From positions 124,001-188,000 of the forward strand of contig NZ_QMEY01000005.1 of NCBI RefSeq assembly GCF_003315795.1: a DNA stretch of 64,000 bases, read 5' to 3'. This DNA is from Spongiactinospora rosea (GTDB lineage: Bacteria; Actinomycetota; Actinomycetes; Streptosporangiales; Streptosporangiaceae). Positions within the stretch are counted from its first letter, which is position 1. Every line of letters begins with the position of its first letter. The notes under the pieces were generated by a model. It did not search any database. It was not told the DNA's origin and saw only the letters and a program-made list of their open reading frames with translations. Below, piece by piece: positions 36,387-45,690 of this stretch. The position numbers were made by a program, and so were the translations under genes.

Positions 36387-38168
36387 GTGGAAAGCGCCTT
36401 TCAGGTAGACCTGCGTGGAGTTGTCGACCTGCTCAGCAGGCACCTCTACTCAAGCCCGCGCGTCTACGTCCGCGAACTACTCCAGAACGCCGTCGACGCC
36501 ATCACCGCCCGGCGGGTCGACGACCCGGTCGCGCCCGCCCGCGTGGAGCTGACCGTGGACAACGGCGGCGGCCTGCTCAAGGTCCACGACACCGGGATCG
36601 GGCTCACCGAGCAGGAGGTCCACACCCTCCTGGCCACCATCGGCCGCTCCTCCAAGCGCGACGAGCTGGGCTTCGCCCGGCACGAGTTCCTCGGCCAGTT
36701 CGGCATCGGGCTGCTGTCGGGCTTCCTGGTCGCCGACGAGATCGAGGTTGAGACCCGCTCGGTCACCGGCGGCCACACCGTGCGCTGGACCGGTCTCGCC
36801 GACGGCCGCTACCGCGTCGAGCGGGCCGCCGCCGAGCGCGACGAGCCCGGCACCACCGTCACCCTGCGGCCGCGCGCCGACGCCGGCGAATGGGTCTCGG
36901 AGCGGACCGTCACCGAGCTGGCCACCCTGTACGGCTCGCTGCTGCCCGTCGAGGTCCGCGTCAACGGCCGCCGGATCAGCGGCGACGGCCCGCCCTGGCA
37001 GGCCGCCCACCCCACCCCCGACGCCCGGCGGGCCGCCCTGATCGACCACGGCAGGGAGCTGTTCGGCTTCACCGCCTTCGACGTGGTGGACCTCTCCGTG
37101 CCCGAGGCCGGGCTCACCGGAGTGGCGTTCGTCCTGCCCAGCCCGGCCAACCCCACCGTCCGCGCCGCCCACCGGGTCTACCTCAAGCGCATGCTGCTCG
37201 CTGAGAGCGCCGAGGGCCTGCTGCCCGAATGGGCGTTCTTCGCCCGGTGCGTGGTGGACGCGGGCGAGCTGCGCCCGACCGCCAGCCGCGAGGCGCTGTA
37301 CGAGGACGACCTGCTGGAGCACACCCGCACCGCGCTCGGCGCCCGGCTGCGCGAGTGGCTGGTCACGCTGGCCGAGACCGACCCGGCCCGGCTGCGCGGG
37401 TTCCTGCGCCTGCACCACCTGGGGGTCAAGGCGCTGGCCCTGCACGACGACGACATGCTGCGCCTGGTGGACCGCTGGCTGGAGTTCGAGACCAGCGACG
37501 GCCCGATGACCCTCGCCCAGTTCCGGATGCGCCACCCGCAGGGGCGCTACACCTCGGGCGTGGACGAGTTCCGGCAGCTCTCCGGCGTGGCGGGCGCGCA
37601 GGGCGTCGGCCTCATCAACGCCGGATACGTCTACGACGCCGACATCCTTGAGCGGCTGCACCGGATCGACCCCGAGGCCCGCCTGGACCGGCTGGACCCG
37701 GCCGAGCTGGCCACCCGGCTCTCGCCGGTCGATCCGGCGACCGAGCTGGCCGCCCGGCCGTTCCTGGTGGCCGCGGCCGGAGCGCTGGACGGGCTCGGCT
37801 GCGAGGTCGTGCTGCGCGACTTCGATCCAGCCTCGCTGCCCGCGCTCTACCTGACCAGCCGCGCCGCGCAGCACCAGGCCGAGCTGCGCGAGGCCCGCGA
37901 GAACAGCGACGCGCTGTGGGCCGACGTGCTCGGCGCGATCGAGAACGTCGTCGCCACGGACCGCCCGCGGCTCGTGCTCAACCACCGCAACCCGCTGGTC
38001 AGGCGGATCGTCGCACTGCCCGACCCGGCGCTGGCCGGGACCGCGGTGGAGGCCCTGTACGGCATGGCGCTGCTGCACGGCCACCACCCGCTGCGCGCGG
38101 CCGACACCGCCGCGCTCAACCGATCGTTCCTCGGCCTGCTCGACTGGGCCGTCCTCGGCAGGGAGTAG
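36387..38168 (+). CDS. Divergent HSP90-family (GHKL) ATPase
   Basis: The 593-residue protein starts at GTG 36387 with GAGGGGA upstream (a TTG 18 bases earlier is less likely). Bergerat-fold motifs are intact: RELLQNAVDAI (Asn/Glu), HDTGIGLT, GQFGIGLLSGF and GTTVTL. The middle domain keeps CVVDAGELRPTASREAL, the counterpart of the HtpG ISRExLQ element with its catalytic Arg region. The C-terminal third diverges from HtpG and the classical dimerisation domain is not recognisable. It is likely a client-specialised chaperone or regulatory ATPase, followed 11 bases later by a TPR protein. Confidence 0.88.
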   Translation: MESAFQVDLRGVVDLLSRHLYSSPRVYVRELLQNAVDAITARRVDDPVAPARVELTVDNGGGLLKVHDTGIGLTEQEVHTLLATIGRSSKRDELGFARHEFLGQFGIGLLSGFLVADEIEVETRSVTGGHTVRWTGLADGRYRVERAAAERDEPGTTVTLRPRADAGEWVSERTVTELATLYGSLLPVEVRVNGRRISGDGPPWQAAHPTPDARRAALIDHGRELFGFTAFDVVDLSVPEAGLTGVAFVLPSPANPTVRAAHRVYLKRMLLAESAEGLLPEWAFFARCVVDAGELRPTASREALYEDDLLEHTRTALGARLREWLVTLAETDPARLRGFLRLHHLGVKALALHDDDMLRLVDRWLEFETSDGPMTLAQFRMRHPQGRYTSGVDEFRQLSGVAGAQGVGLINAGYVYDADILERLHRIDPEARLDRLDPAELATRLSPVDPATELAARPFLVAAAGALDGLGCEVVLRDFDPASLPALYLTSRAAQHQAELREARENSDALWADVLGAIENVVATDRPRLVLNHRNPLVRRIVALPDPALAGTAVEALYGMALLHGHHPLRAADTAALNRSFLGLLDWAVLGRE

Positions 38169-38179
38169 AGGGAGCAAGG

Positions 38180-40912
38180 ATGTCAGGCGGAGCCGACGAG
38201 GTCCACGAACTGATCGAGCGCGCCGGGGGCACGCCGTACGGACAGGCCAAGACCGTGCTGCTGGAGCGGGCGCTCGGGCTGGCCGAGTCGCTGCGCGACC
38301 GCGACCTGACCCTGCGGGTGCGGATGGACCTCACCGCCGCCTACCAGCACGGGGCCGAGCCCGCGAAGTCCTTCGCGACCTTCACCCGCTGCCTGGCCGA
38401 GTACGACGCCGAGCCGGGCAGGTTCGGCGAGTGGGAGACCCACTACCTGCTCTGGCAGTTCAAGTGGATCACCAGCTCCATGATCCGCTTCCCGGAGGTG
38501 CCGCTGCGCCGCGCCCAGGACGCGCTCACCGAGATGGAGAGCAGATATCAGAAGGCGGGCGCCGGGCTGCACGCCGTGTACGCCCAGCGCTGCTACCTGG
38601 CCCAGCACCTCGGCGACCAGGAGGCGGCCGACGAGTGGTTCCACCGGTGGCGGACGACGCCGCGCGACCAGCTGTCCGACTGCGAGGGGTGCGACCCGAG
38701 CGGCCAGGTCTGGCACCTGGCGTGGCTGGGCCGCGACGAGGAGGCGGTCGAGCTGGCCGCGCCCGTCGTCGCGGGCGAGCTGACCTGCCACGTACAGCCG
38801 CAGGGCATCCTGACCCGGCTGCTGGTGCCCTACCTGCGCACCGGGCGGATGCCGGAGGCGGCGGCCGCGCACCGGCGGGCGTACCGGATCGTGGCCGGTG
38901 ACGCCAACTACGTGGACGACTTCGGCGACCACATCGAGTTCTGCGCGCTGACCGGCAACGAGGCGCGAGGCCTGGAGATCCTGCAGCGCGAGTCGCCGCT
39001 GCTGGACCGGGCCGCCAGCCCGCGCGCGGCGATGCGGTTCGCCTCGGCGGCGGGGCTGCTGCTGCGCAGGCTGGAGGAGATCGGGCACGGCGACACGGTG
39101 ATCCGGCGGCCGGGCGAGGAGACCACCGCGAGCGCGCTGCGCCCGCGGATGGAGGCGGCCGCCCGTGAGCTGGCGGCCAGGTTCGACGCGCGCAACGGCA
39201 CGGACGAGCAGTCCCTGCGCGTGGAGCAGACCATGGCGTCCGAGCCGCTGGTGGAGCACCTGCCGCTCACCCCGCACGCGCGGCGCGTCCTGCCCTCCGC
39301 GCCGGTGCCGCCCACGCTCCCCGAACCGGCAGAGACCACCCCCGACGCCCTGCTCGACCTGGCCGAACGAGCCTGGGACGAGGCCGACTTCCGCGCCGCG
39401 GTGATGACCTGGGCGCGGTTCGACGAGCTGTACGCCGAGGCGGCCGACCCCGGGCTCTCGGAGGTCCAGCGGGCCCGCCGGGGCGAGGGGCGCGGCCTCA
39501 CGGCGGCACAGGACCGGCCGCGCGAGACGATCGACGAGTGGGAGCGGGCCGCGCTGGGATACGCCCGGGCGGGTGAGGAGCTTCGCCGCCAGGCGACGCT
39601 GGGCCGCCTGGCGCTGATGCGGGTGACACTGGGCGACGAGGGCGACTGGATCGCCGCGGCCGAGGAGTCCGCCGCGTACCTGGACGCCCACGGCATTCCG
39701 GCGCAGCGCACGGCCGCGGCCGTGCGCCTGGCGCAGACCTACCACGAGGCGGGCCGCCCGGACGATGCCGTGCGGCTGCTGGAGAGCACCGCCGAGCGGT
39801 GCGAAGAGCCGGGCCGTCCGCTGCTGCGGCTCGCCGAGATCCTGGCCCAGGACCCTGCCGCCCTGGACACCGCCGCCGCGGCCGCGGCCCGCGCCCGCGC
39901 CGTCCTGCGCCCGGCAGGCGGCATGCGCCTGGCCAGCGCCTCCCTCCTGCACGCCCGCCTCCTGCGCGAACAGGCCGCCGCACTCCCCACACCCCCCGCC
40001 CAGGCGACCGGGCAGGACGGGCCGCTGGAGGCGGTGGCGGAGGCGTACGACGAGGCGCTGTCCGCCGCGCCCCGGGCCGACAGCGGGCTGCGGGCGTTCG
40101 TGTACGCGGGCAGGGGCGAGGCGCTGCTGGCGCTGGGGCGTGCCGTGGAGGCCGCCGATGACCTGATCGAGGCCGTGGCCTCGCTCACCGCGATCGGCGC
40201 GAACGAGCAGGCCGCCGTGGTGCGGGTCGACCTGTGCCGCGCGTACATGGCCACCGGCCGCCCGCTGGACGCGGCCGAGGCCGCCGAGGAGGCGCTGGCG
40301 ATGCTGCCGGAGCAGCTCGCCGACGAACGGCTCACCGCCCGGTGGGTCCGGGCCGACGCGCAGCGCGACCTCGCCGAGGCGGGCGACCCGGAGACGGTGC
40401 TGGCCGACTATCGCGAAGTCGAGGCCGGGCTGCTGGCCAGAGACCGCCGCGCGGATGCGGTGTCCGTGGCCGAAGCGGCCGGTGACCTGCTGATGCGGCT
40501 GTCCAGACACGAGGAGGCGGCCGGCGTGTACGCCAGGGCGGCGGGCCTCGGCGACGGCGACCCGCTGCGCGCCGCCCGGCTGCTGCGCCTCCACGGAACG
40601 GCCGTCTACAAGCTCGACCGCGAGGAGGAGGCGATGGAGATCTTCGCCGCGGCCCGCGACGCACTGGCCGGCCTGCCCGCCGACGACCCCGACGCCGTGT
40701 GGGAGACCTCCCGGATCGGCTGTGCGGAGGCCGAGGCGCTGGACTGGCTGGGCGTGCCGGACCTGGCCCGGGAACGCTGTAAGGAGGCCATCGCGGGATT
40801 CCGCTCGATCGGCGCGCACGAGGCCGCGGACAGGGCCGCTGAGATCTTGGCGTCCATCTACCGCGATCCCGGCGACGACGACGATGACGGGGGGCCGGAG
40901 GTCGCCCGATAG
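38180..40912 (+). CDS. Large tetratricopeptide-repeat protein
   Basis: The 910-residue, soluble, Ala/Glu/Arg-rich protein starts at an ATG with GGGAGCAAGG upstream. Many 34-37-residue helical-pair units are visible (for example AVRLAQTYHEAGRPDDAVRL, VYAGRGEALLALGRAVEAAD, RVDLCRAYMATGRPLDAAE). A proline-rich linker near residues 375-390 (PSAPVPPTLPEPAETTP) splits two repeat blocks. The C-terminus is acidic (DPGDDDDDGG). It has no obvious catalytic domain. Placement after the HSP90-like ATPase suggests a co-chaperone or target-recognition partner. Confidence 0.85.
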   Translation: MSGGADEVHELIERAGGTPYGQAKTVLLERALGLAESLRDRDLTLRVRMDLTAAYQHGAEPAKSFATFTRCLAEYDAEPGRFGEWETHYLLWQFKWITSSMIRFPEVPLRRAQDALTEMESRYQKAGAGLHAVYAQRCYLAQHLGDQEAADEWFHRWRTTPRDQLSDCEGCDPSGQVWHLAWLGRDEEAVELAAPVVAGELTCHVQPQGILTRLLVPYLRTGRMPEAAAAHRRAYRIVAGDANYVDDFGDHIEFCALTGNEARGLEILQRESPLLDRAASPRAAMRFASAAGLLLRRLEEIGHGDTVIRRPGEETTASALRPRMEAAARELAARFDARNGTDEQSLRVEQTMASEPLVEHLPLTPHARRVLPSAPVPPTLPEPAETTPDALLDLAERAWDEADFRAAVMTWARFDELYAEAADPGLSEVQRARRGEGRGLTAAQDRPRETIDEWERAALGYARAGEELRRQATLGRLALMRVTLGDEGDWIAAAEESAAYLDAHGIPAQRTAAAVRLAQTYHEAGRPDDAVRLLESTAERCEEPGRPLLRLAEILAQDPAALDTAAAAAARARAVLRPAGGMRLASASLLHARLLREQAAALPTPPAQATGQDGPLEAVAEAYDEALSAAPRADSGLRAFVYAGRGEALLALGRAVEAADDLIEAVASLTAIGANEQAAVVRVDLCRAYMATGRPLDAAEAAEEALAMLPEQLADERLTARWVRADAQRDLAEAGDPETVLADYREVEAGLLARDRRADAVSVAEAAGDLLMRLSRHEEAAGVYARAAGLGDGDPLRAARLLRLHGTAVYKLDREEEAMEIFAAARDALAGLPADDPDAVWETSRIGCAEAEALDWLGVPDLARERCKEAIAGFRSIGAHEAADRAAEILASIYRDPGDDDDDGGPEVAR

Positions 40913-41045
40913 CGGCCGGATCGCCGTCTGGCGTTGGCGCGGAGTTCAGGCACCCGGGGTAATCCGCTTGCCTGTGCAACGGTTGTTCACTTCGGTGTGC
41001 AGCGCAGGTCACAACGGGGCTAATCGGATCTTCTGCACTTGGAGG

Positions 41046-42653
41046 GTGGAGCCGAACCCCTCACGCAGAGTGTTCATGACCGCGACCGCCGCCGTGACGG
41101 GCGGCCTCGCGATCCCCGGCGCGGTGAGCACGCCCGCGGCGGCCCGCGCACGCGCCCTCTCCGGCGACCCCTTCACGCTCGGTGTCGCCTCCGGCGACCC
41201 CGCCAAGGACGGATTCGTGCTGTGGACCCGGCTCGCCCTCGACCCACTGGGCGGCGGCGGCCTCGGCGGGATGCCGGGCCGTGACGTCGAGGTGGCCTGG
41301 CAGGTCGCCACCGACGAGCGGTTCTCCAAGGTGGTGCGCACGGGGGCCGAGACCGCCGCCGCGGGCCGGGGGCACAGCGTCCACGTCGAACTGTCCGGGC
41401 TGGAGCCCGGCCGGGAGTACTTCTACCGCTTCAGGACCGGCCGCCACCTGTCGCCGGCCGGTCGTACCAGGACCTCCCCGGCGGGGGACACCTCGGCGTT
41501 CACCTTCGCCGTGGCCGCGTGCGCGCACTACGAGCACGGCTACTACACCGCCTACCGCCGCCTCGCCGAGCAGGACCCCGACCTGGTGGTCCACCTCGGC
41601 GACTACATGTACGAGTACGCGCCGGACGGCTACAAGGCCATCGAGGGCAGGGTCCGCAGGCACACCGAGGGCACCTGCCGCACCCTGGCCGACTACCGGA
41701 TGCGGCACGCGCAGTACAAGAGCGACCCCGACCTGCAACGCGCGCACGCCGTGGCCCCCTGGCTGGTCGCCTTCGACGACCACGAGCTGGAGAACAACTG
41801 GGCGGGCGAGGTGTCGAGCACCGCCGACCCGGTGTTCGCCCGGCGCAAGGCCGCCGCGTTCCGCGCGTACTACGAGAACATGCCGCTGCGCCGCACCAGC
41901 GTGACCGGCGGGTCGTCGATCCGCGTCCACCGCCGGGTGGACTGGGGCCGCGCCGCCCGCTTCCACCTGCTGGACACCCGGCAGTTCCGCGACGACCAGG
42001 CGTGCGCCGACGGCCTGCGGTCCGGCTGCGACGAACGGCTGGACACCGGCCGTACCCTGCTCGGCGCCGACCAGCGGGACTGGCTGCTGGACGGCCTGCA
42101 CCGCTCCCCGGCCCGGTGGAACCTGATCGGCCAGCAGATCCTGATGGCCCAGCGCGACTGGCGGCAGGGGCCCGGCCGCGAGGTCAGCATGGACTCCTGG
42201 GACGGCTACGCCGCCGAGCGCACCCGGCTGCTCACCGCGCTGCGCGACTCCGGCGCGGCCAATCCGGTCGTGCTCACCGGCGACGCCCACATGCACCACG
42301 CGGCCGACCTGCGGATCGACTTCGACGACCCGGACTCGCCCAAGGTCGGCGTGGAACTGGTCACCTCCAGCGTCACCAGCGACGGCGACGGCTACCGCGA
42401 CCAGGCGCGGGTGGAGGAGATCGTGGCGGAGAACCCGCACATCTCCTACCTGGACCAGCGGCGCGGCTACATCGTCTGCCGCCTGGCGGCAGACGAGCTG
42501 CGCGCGGACTTCCGGACCTTGGAGTACGTCTCCCGGCGCGGCGCCCCGGCGAAGACCACGCACACCGTGACCGTGCCCGCGGGCGAGGCCGGGAACGCGG
42601 CACTGACCGGGGCGGCCGGGGTCAGCCGGACAGCCAGGACAGGACCACGCTGA
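41046..42653 (+). CDS. phoD: PhoD-like alkaline phosphatase/phosphodiesterase, Tat-exported
   Basis: The 535-residue protein is taken from GTG 41046 because this start includes the twin-arginine motif PNPSRRVFM; TTGGAGG directly abuts the GTG, which is unusual. The mature N-terminal PhoD_N beta domain begins FTLGVASGDP. Metal-binding motifs are HLGDYMYEY, FDDHELENNW and GDAHMHHA, as expected for the Fe/Ca PhoD active site. It should release phosphate from extracellular phosphodiesters or monoesters. No Pho box could be identified by eye. Its 3' end overlaps a tiny antisense gene. Confidence 0.9.
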   Translation: MEPNPSRRVFMTATAAVTGGLAIPGAVSTPAAARARALSGDPFTLGVASGDPAKDGFVLWTRLALDPLGGGGLGGMPGRDVEVAWQVATDERFSKVVRTGAETAAAGRGHSVHVELSGLEPGREYFYRFRTGRHLSPAGRTRTSPAGDTSAFTFAVAACAHYEHGYYTAYRRLAEQDPDLVVHLGDYMYEYAPDGYKAIEGRVRRHTEGTCRTLADYRMRHAQYKSDPDLQRAHAVAPWLVAFDDHELENNWAGEVSSTADPVFARRKAAAFRAYYENMPLRRTSVTGGSSIRVHRRVDWGRAARFHLLDTRQFRDDQACADGLRSGCDERLDTGRTLLGADQRDWLLDGLHRSPARWNLIGQQILMAQRDWRQGPGREVSMDSWDGYAAERTRLLTALRDSGAANPVVLTGDAHMHHAADLRIDFDDPDSPKVGVELVTSSVTSDGDGYRDQARVEEIVAENPHISYLDQRRGYIVCRLAADELRADFRTLEYVSRRGAPAKTTHTVTVPAGEAGNAALTGAAGVSRTARTGPR

Positions 42654-42723
42654 GGCCACTCGTCGCGACCAGCGCGACGATCAGCACCAGGATGATGATC
42701 CGCTGCTTCGATCCCGACATCAT
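42622..42723 (-). CDS. Tiny single-span membrane protein (33 aa), putative
   Basis: ATGATG at 42723 opens a 33-residue frame reading MMSGSKQRIIILVLIVALVA, then a short polar/aromatic tail to TGA. It is a basic N-terminus followed by one strong transmembrane helix. A -10-like TAGGCT ends about six bases before the ATG, compatible with a leaderless transcript. The end overlaps the phoD 3' end in antisense. No function known; it may be coincidental, but the hydrophobic codon pattern is coherent. Confidence 0.5.
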   Translation of the reverse strand: MMSGSKQRIIILVLIVALVATSGLSVVLSWLSG

Positions 42724-42732
42724 GCCTTCAGC

Positions 42733-44334
42733 CTAGCGACCGCCCTGCCGTCCCGCGGCCATCGTGTAGCCGTACAGGTCGCGGGAGGTACCGGCGGGCA
42801 GTCGCCCGGTCCGGCCGGGGCGCACCCCGGTGACGGCCCCGCTCGCGGACGACTTGAGGCCGCCGCGCACCAGGGTGAGCCGCCCGGTGCCGGGGGAGGC
42901 CACGACGAGGTCGTACGGCACGCGCCGGGCGGACGCCGCCCGCACCCTCGCGCCGGTCGGGACGGCGGCCAGCGCCGATCCGAAACCGCCCTTGGGGCCG
43001 GGGATCAGCACGTTGCCGATCTTGGTCAGGCCGCCGGAGCGGGTGCCGGCCAGGACCTGGACGGCGTTCTCGCCCGGGACGCCGATCGCCAGCTCGGCGT
43101 CCCCGTCGCCGTTGAGGTCGGCGGCGGCGAGCGCCGCGCCGAACCGGTCATAGTAGCGCGGCTTGCCGACCAGGCTGTTCTGCGACCACGACTCCGAACG
43201 CGCGGTCCGCAGGCCGGAGGGCGAGCCGTAGACCGTGTGCACGGTCCCGTCTCCGTAGTCCATCGCTCGCTGGTTGCCGGTCAGGCCCTCGCCGGGCACC
43301 CCGATCGCGAGGTCGTCGCGGCCGTCGGCGTCGAAGTCGGCGACGGCGAGCGCGGCCCCGAAGCCGTCCCACTTCTCGGCCGCGCCGGTGATGCCGGGGC
43401 TGCTCTGGGTGAGCAGGGTCGCGCGCCGCCGCCGCGGGTCCACCACGGTGACCGAGCCCTGGCCGTCCTTGCGCACGGTGTCGCCCGGCGCGCCGACCAC
43501 CGCCTCCGCCTTGCCGTCGCCGTCGAAGTCGCCGGTGGCCACGGCCGCGCCGAACTGGTCGGTGGGCAGCGCCCGCTGGCCGACCCAGCGGGTCTTCTGG
43601 AGGAACAGGTACGGCTTGCGGCCCTTCATCCCGTAGATCCCGGCCGCGCCGCCGGTGCCGTGCCCGGGGGCGCCGATGACGAGTTCGTCGTCGCCGTCGC
43701 CGTCCAGGTCACCGGCCGCGAGGGCGGCGCCGAACCGGTCGCCGCCGCGCCTGCCGCCCAGGTCGGTGATGTCGATCTCCGCGCCGGGGCGCAGGCCGCC
43801 GGGGGAGCCGTGGTAGATCCGTACGACGCCGTTGCCGTCCGCGCCTGGACGGCGTTCTCCGGCGAACTCCTCCGACGCCCCGACCGCCAGATCGGTGCAG
43901 GAGTCGCCGTCGAAGTCGCCGGTGGCGAGCGCGGAGCCGAACGCGTCGCCGAGTTCGGCCTCGCCGGGGCCCTGGGTGAGGTCGGCGGGCCTGCGCATGC
44001 CGTACAGGACGCGTACCGACCCCGCCCGCGCCACCCCGCCGACGGTCGCGTACGGCGCGGCCACGGCCAGGTCGGCCCGCCCGTCCCCATCGAAGTCCGA
44101 TGCCCCCGCCCCGGCCCGGCACGCCGCCACAGCCGCGGACGCTGCAGGTTGGACGCTCAGGGTGGCCGCCGCCGCCACCGCGAGTACCGCGGTCACCGTC
44201 ACCCTCGCACCCGGCGCCGCCGATCGGACCGAGGCCGGGGGAGCGGCCGGACGCCGCCTGACCGGCCGCTTCTGTGGGGCGGGCGAGGCCGCCCGTACTG
44301 CTGCGACTGCCGGAGCGGGGCTCGGGAGGCTCAT
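42733..44334 (-). CDS. Secreted FG-GAP/integrin-alpha-like beta-propeller protein
   Basis: The 533-residue protein is taken from ATG 44334. A long basic N-terminus (about 45 residues) precedes a signal/anchor helix VTAVLAVAAAATLSV. The mature part holds at least six FG-GAP units with Ca-binding loops (DFDGDGRADLAV, DFDGDSCTDL, DLDGDGDDEL, DFDGDGKAEA, DFDADGRDDL, DLNGDGDAEL) and a degenerate seventh, giving a seven-bladed propeller. Such proteins act outside the cell, often as adhesins or esterase scaffolds; no catalytic domain is fused here. The ribosome site is weak, so the start is tentative. Confidence 0.87.
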   Translation of the reverse strand: MSLPSPAPAVAAVRAASPAPQKRPVRRRPAAPPASVRSAAPGARVTVTAVLAVAAAATLSVQPAASAAVAACRAGAGASDFDGDGRADLAVAAPYATVGGVARAGSVRVLYGMRRPADLTQGPGEAELGDAFGSALATGDFDGDSCTDLAVGASEEFAGERRPGADGNGVVRIYHGSPGGLRPGAEIDITDLGGRRGGDRFGAALAAGDLDGDGDDELVIGAPGHGTGGAAGIYGMKGRKPYLFLQKTRWVGQRALPTDQFGAAVATGDFDGDGKAEAVVGAPGDTVRKDGQGSVTVVDPRRRRATLLTQSSPGITGAAEKWDGFGAALAVADFDADGRDDLAIGVPGEGLTGNQRAMDYGDGTVHTVYGSPSGLRTARSESWSQNSLVGKPRYYDRFGAALAAADLNGDGDAELAIGVPGENAVQVLAGTRSGGLTKIGNVLIPGPKGGFGSALAAVPTGARVRAASARRVPYDLVVASPGTGRLTLVRGGLKSSASGAVTGVRPGRTGRLPAGTSRDLYGYTMAAGRQGGR

Positions 44335-44436
44335 GCCACGATGGTTTCCGGGAAACCGGACATGCGGCCCACGGCCATGTGAAATCCCCGTTACGGTCCG
44401 GGGTCGTGTCATGGCACGGAGCTGACGTGTCAGGAT

Positions 44437-45690
44437 ATGACAATGACGACAGCGGTTGCCCCCTCGGCCGATCTGGCCGATCTGGCCTTCTGGCGCAGGC
44501 CCCCGGCCGCCCGCCACGAGGCGTTCGCCCGGCTGCGGCAACTGGAGCACCCCGTGTTCTTCGCCGAGCGCCGGGTGCCGCTGCTGCGTTCGGGCGCGGG
44601 CTTCTACGCGCTGGTCAGGCACTGCGACGTGGTCGAGGCGTCGCGCAACGCGAAGGTGTTCTCCAGCGAGCCCGCCGTCACCAACCCCGAGCCCCCCGGG
44701 TGGGTGAAACACGTCTTCGGCGAGTCCATGGTCAACATGGACGACCCCCGGCATGCCCGGCTGCGGCGGATCGTCTCCCGGGCGTTCAGCCCGAAGATGC
44801 TCTCCGGCCTGCAGGGCGACATCGACAAGGCCGCCGCCCGCATCGTGGACGACGTCCTCGCCGAGGGCCCGCGCGACTTCGTCGGCCAGGTCGCCGCCAA
44901 GCTACCGATCCACGTCATCTGCGACATGATGGGCATCCCCGGCGAGATGCGGGCCAAGGTCCACGACCACGTGGACGTCTCCACCGCCTACACCGGCGTG
45001 CGTCCCAGCCTGCTGCGCTCGGCGAGGATGGCCGGGCGCAACATGTTCGCCCTGCTCGCGCTGCAACGGCTGGTGATCAGGCTGGGCCGGGAGCGCGCCG
45101 CCGCGCCCGCGGGCGACCTGGTCTCCGCCCTGGTCACGGCCAACGTCGACGGCGAGCGGCTGACCTGGCGGGAGCTCGGGTCCTTCTTCGCGCTGCTGCT
45201 GGTCGCGGGCAACGAGACCGCGCGCAACACCATGGCGCACGGCATCAAGCTGCTCACCGACCACCCCGAGCAGCGCGAGCTGCTGACCACCGACTTCGAC
45301 GCGCACATCGGCGGGGCCATCGAGGAGATGGTCCGGTACGTCTCCCCGATCATGCAGTTCCGGCGCACCGTCACCCAGGACTACGACCTGCGCGGCCTGC
45401 ACCTTTCGCCGGGCGACAAGGTGGTGCTCTTCTACGGTTCGGCCAACCGCGACGAGACCGTCTTTCCCGACGCCGGCCGGTTCGACATCACCCGCAAGCC
45501 CAACCCGCATGTCGGCTTCGGCGGCCCCGGCCCGCACTTCTGCCTGGGCGCCAACCTGGCCAGGCAGGAGATCAGGACGATGTTCCGCGAGCTGCTGACC
45601 CGGCTGCCCGGCCTGCGCGCGGTCGGCGAGCCCGAGCTGCTGCTGTCCAACTTCGACAACAGCGTCAGGTCCCAGGGGTTCGCCTTCTAG
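44437..45690 (+). CDS. Cytochrome P450
   Basis: The 417-residue soluble bacterial P450 starts at ATG 44437 (ATG 44443 also possible). I-helix oxygen-activation motif LLVAGNETARN near residue 260, ExxR in IEEMVR, and the heme-ligand loop FGGPGPHFCLGANLAR near 350 are all intact. The GGPGPHFCLG loop and the NDNSVRSQGF-like end recall actinobacterial CYP124/125/142-type sterol or branched-lipid hydroxylases, but I would not assign a substrate. No ferredoxin gene is adjacent. Its 3' end overlaps the convergent MFS gene by 26 bases. Confidence 0.93.
   Translation: MTMTTAVAPSADLADLAFWRRPPAARHEAFARLRQLEHPVFFAERRVPLLRSGAGFYALVRHCDVVEASRNAKVFSSEPAVTNPEPPGWVKHVFGESMVNMDDPRHARLRRIVSRAFSPKMLSGLQGDIDKAAARIVDDVLAEGPRDFVGQVAAKLPIHVICDMMGIPGEMRAKVHDHVDVSTAYTGVRPSLLRSARMAGRNMFALLALQRLVIRLGRERAAAPAGDLVSALVTANVDGERLTWRELGSFFALLLVAGNETARNTMAHGIKLLTDHPEQRELLTTDFDAHIGGAIEEMVRYVSPIMQFRRTVTQDYDLRGLHLSPGDKVVLFYGSANRDETVFPDAGRFDITRKPNPHVGFGGPGPHFCLGANLARQEIRTMFRELLTRLPGLRAVGEPELLLSNFDNSVRSQGFAF

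Noticed and set aside
36387..38168. Ordinary housekeeping HtpG
   Set aside because: ATP-site and middle-domain motifs are HSP90-like, but the C-terminal third diverges and the neighbours are a hydrolase and a TPR protein, so it is reported as a divergent family member.
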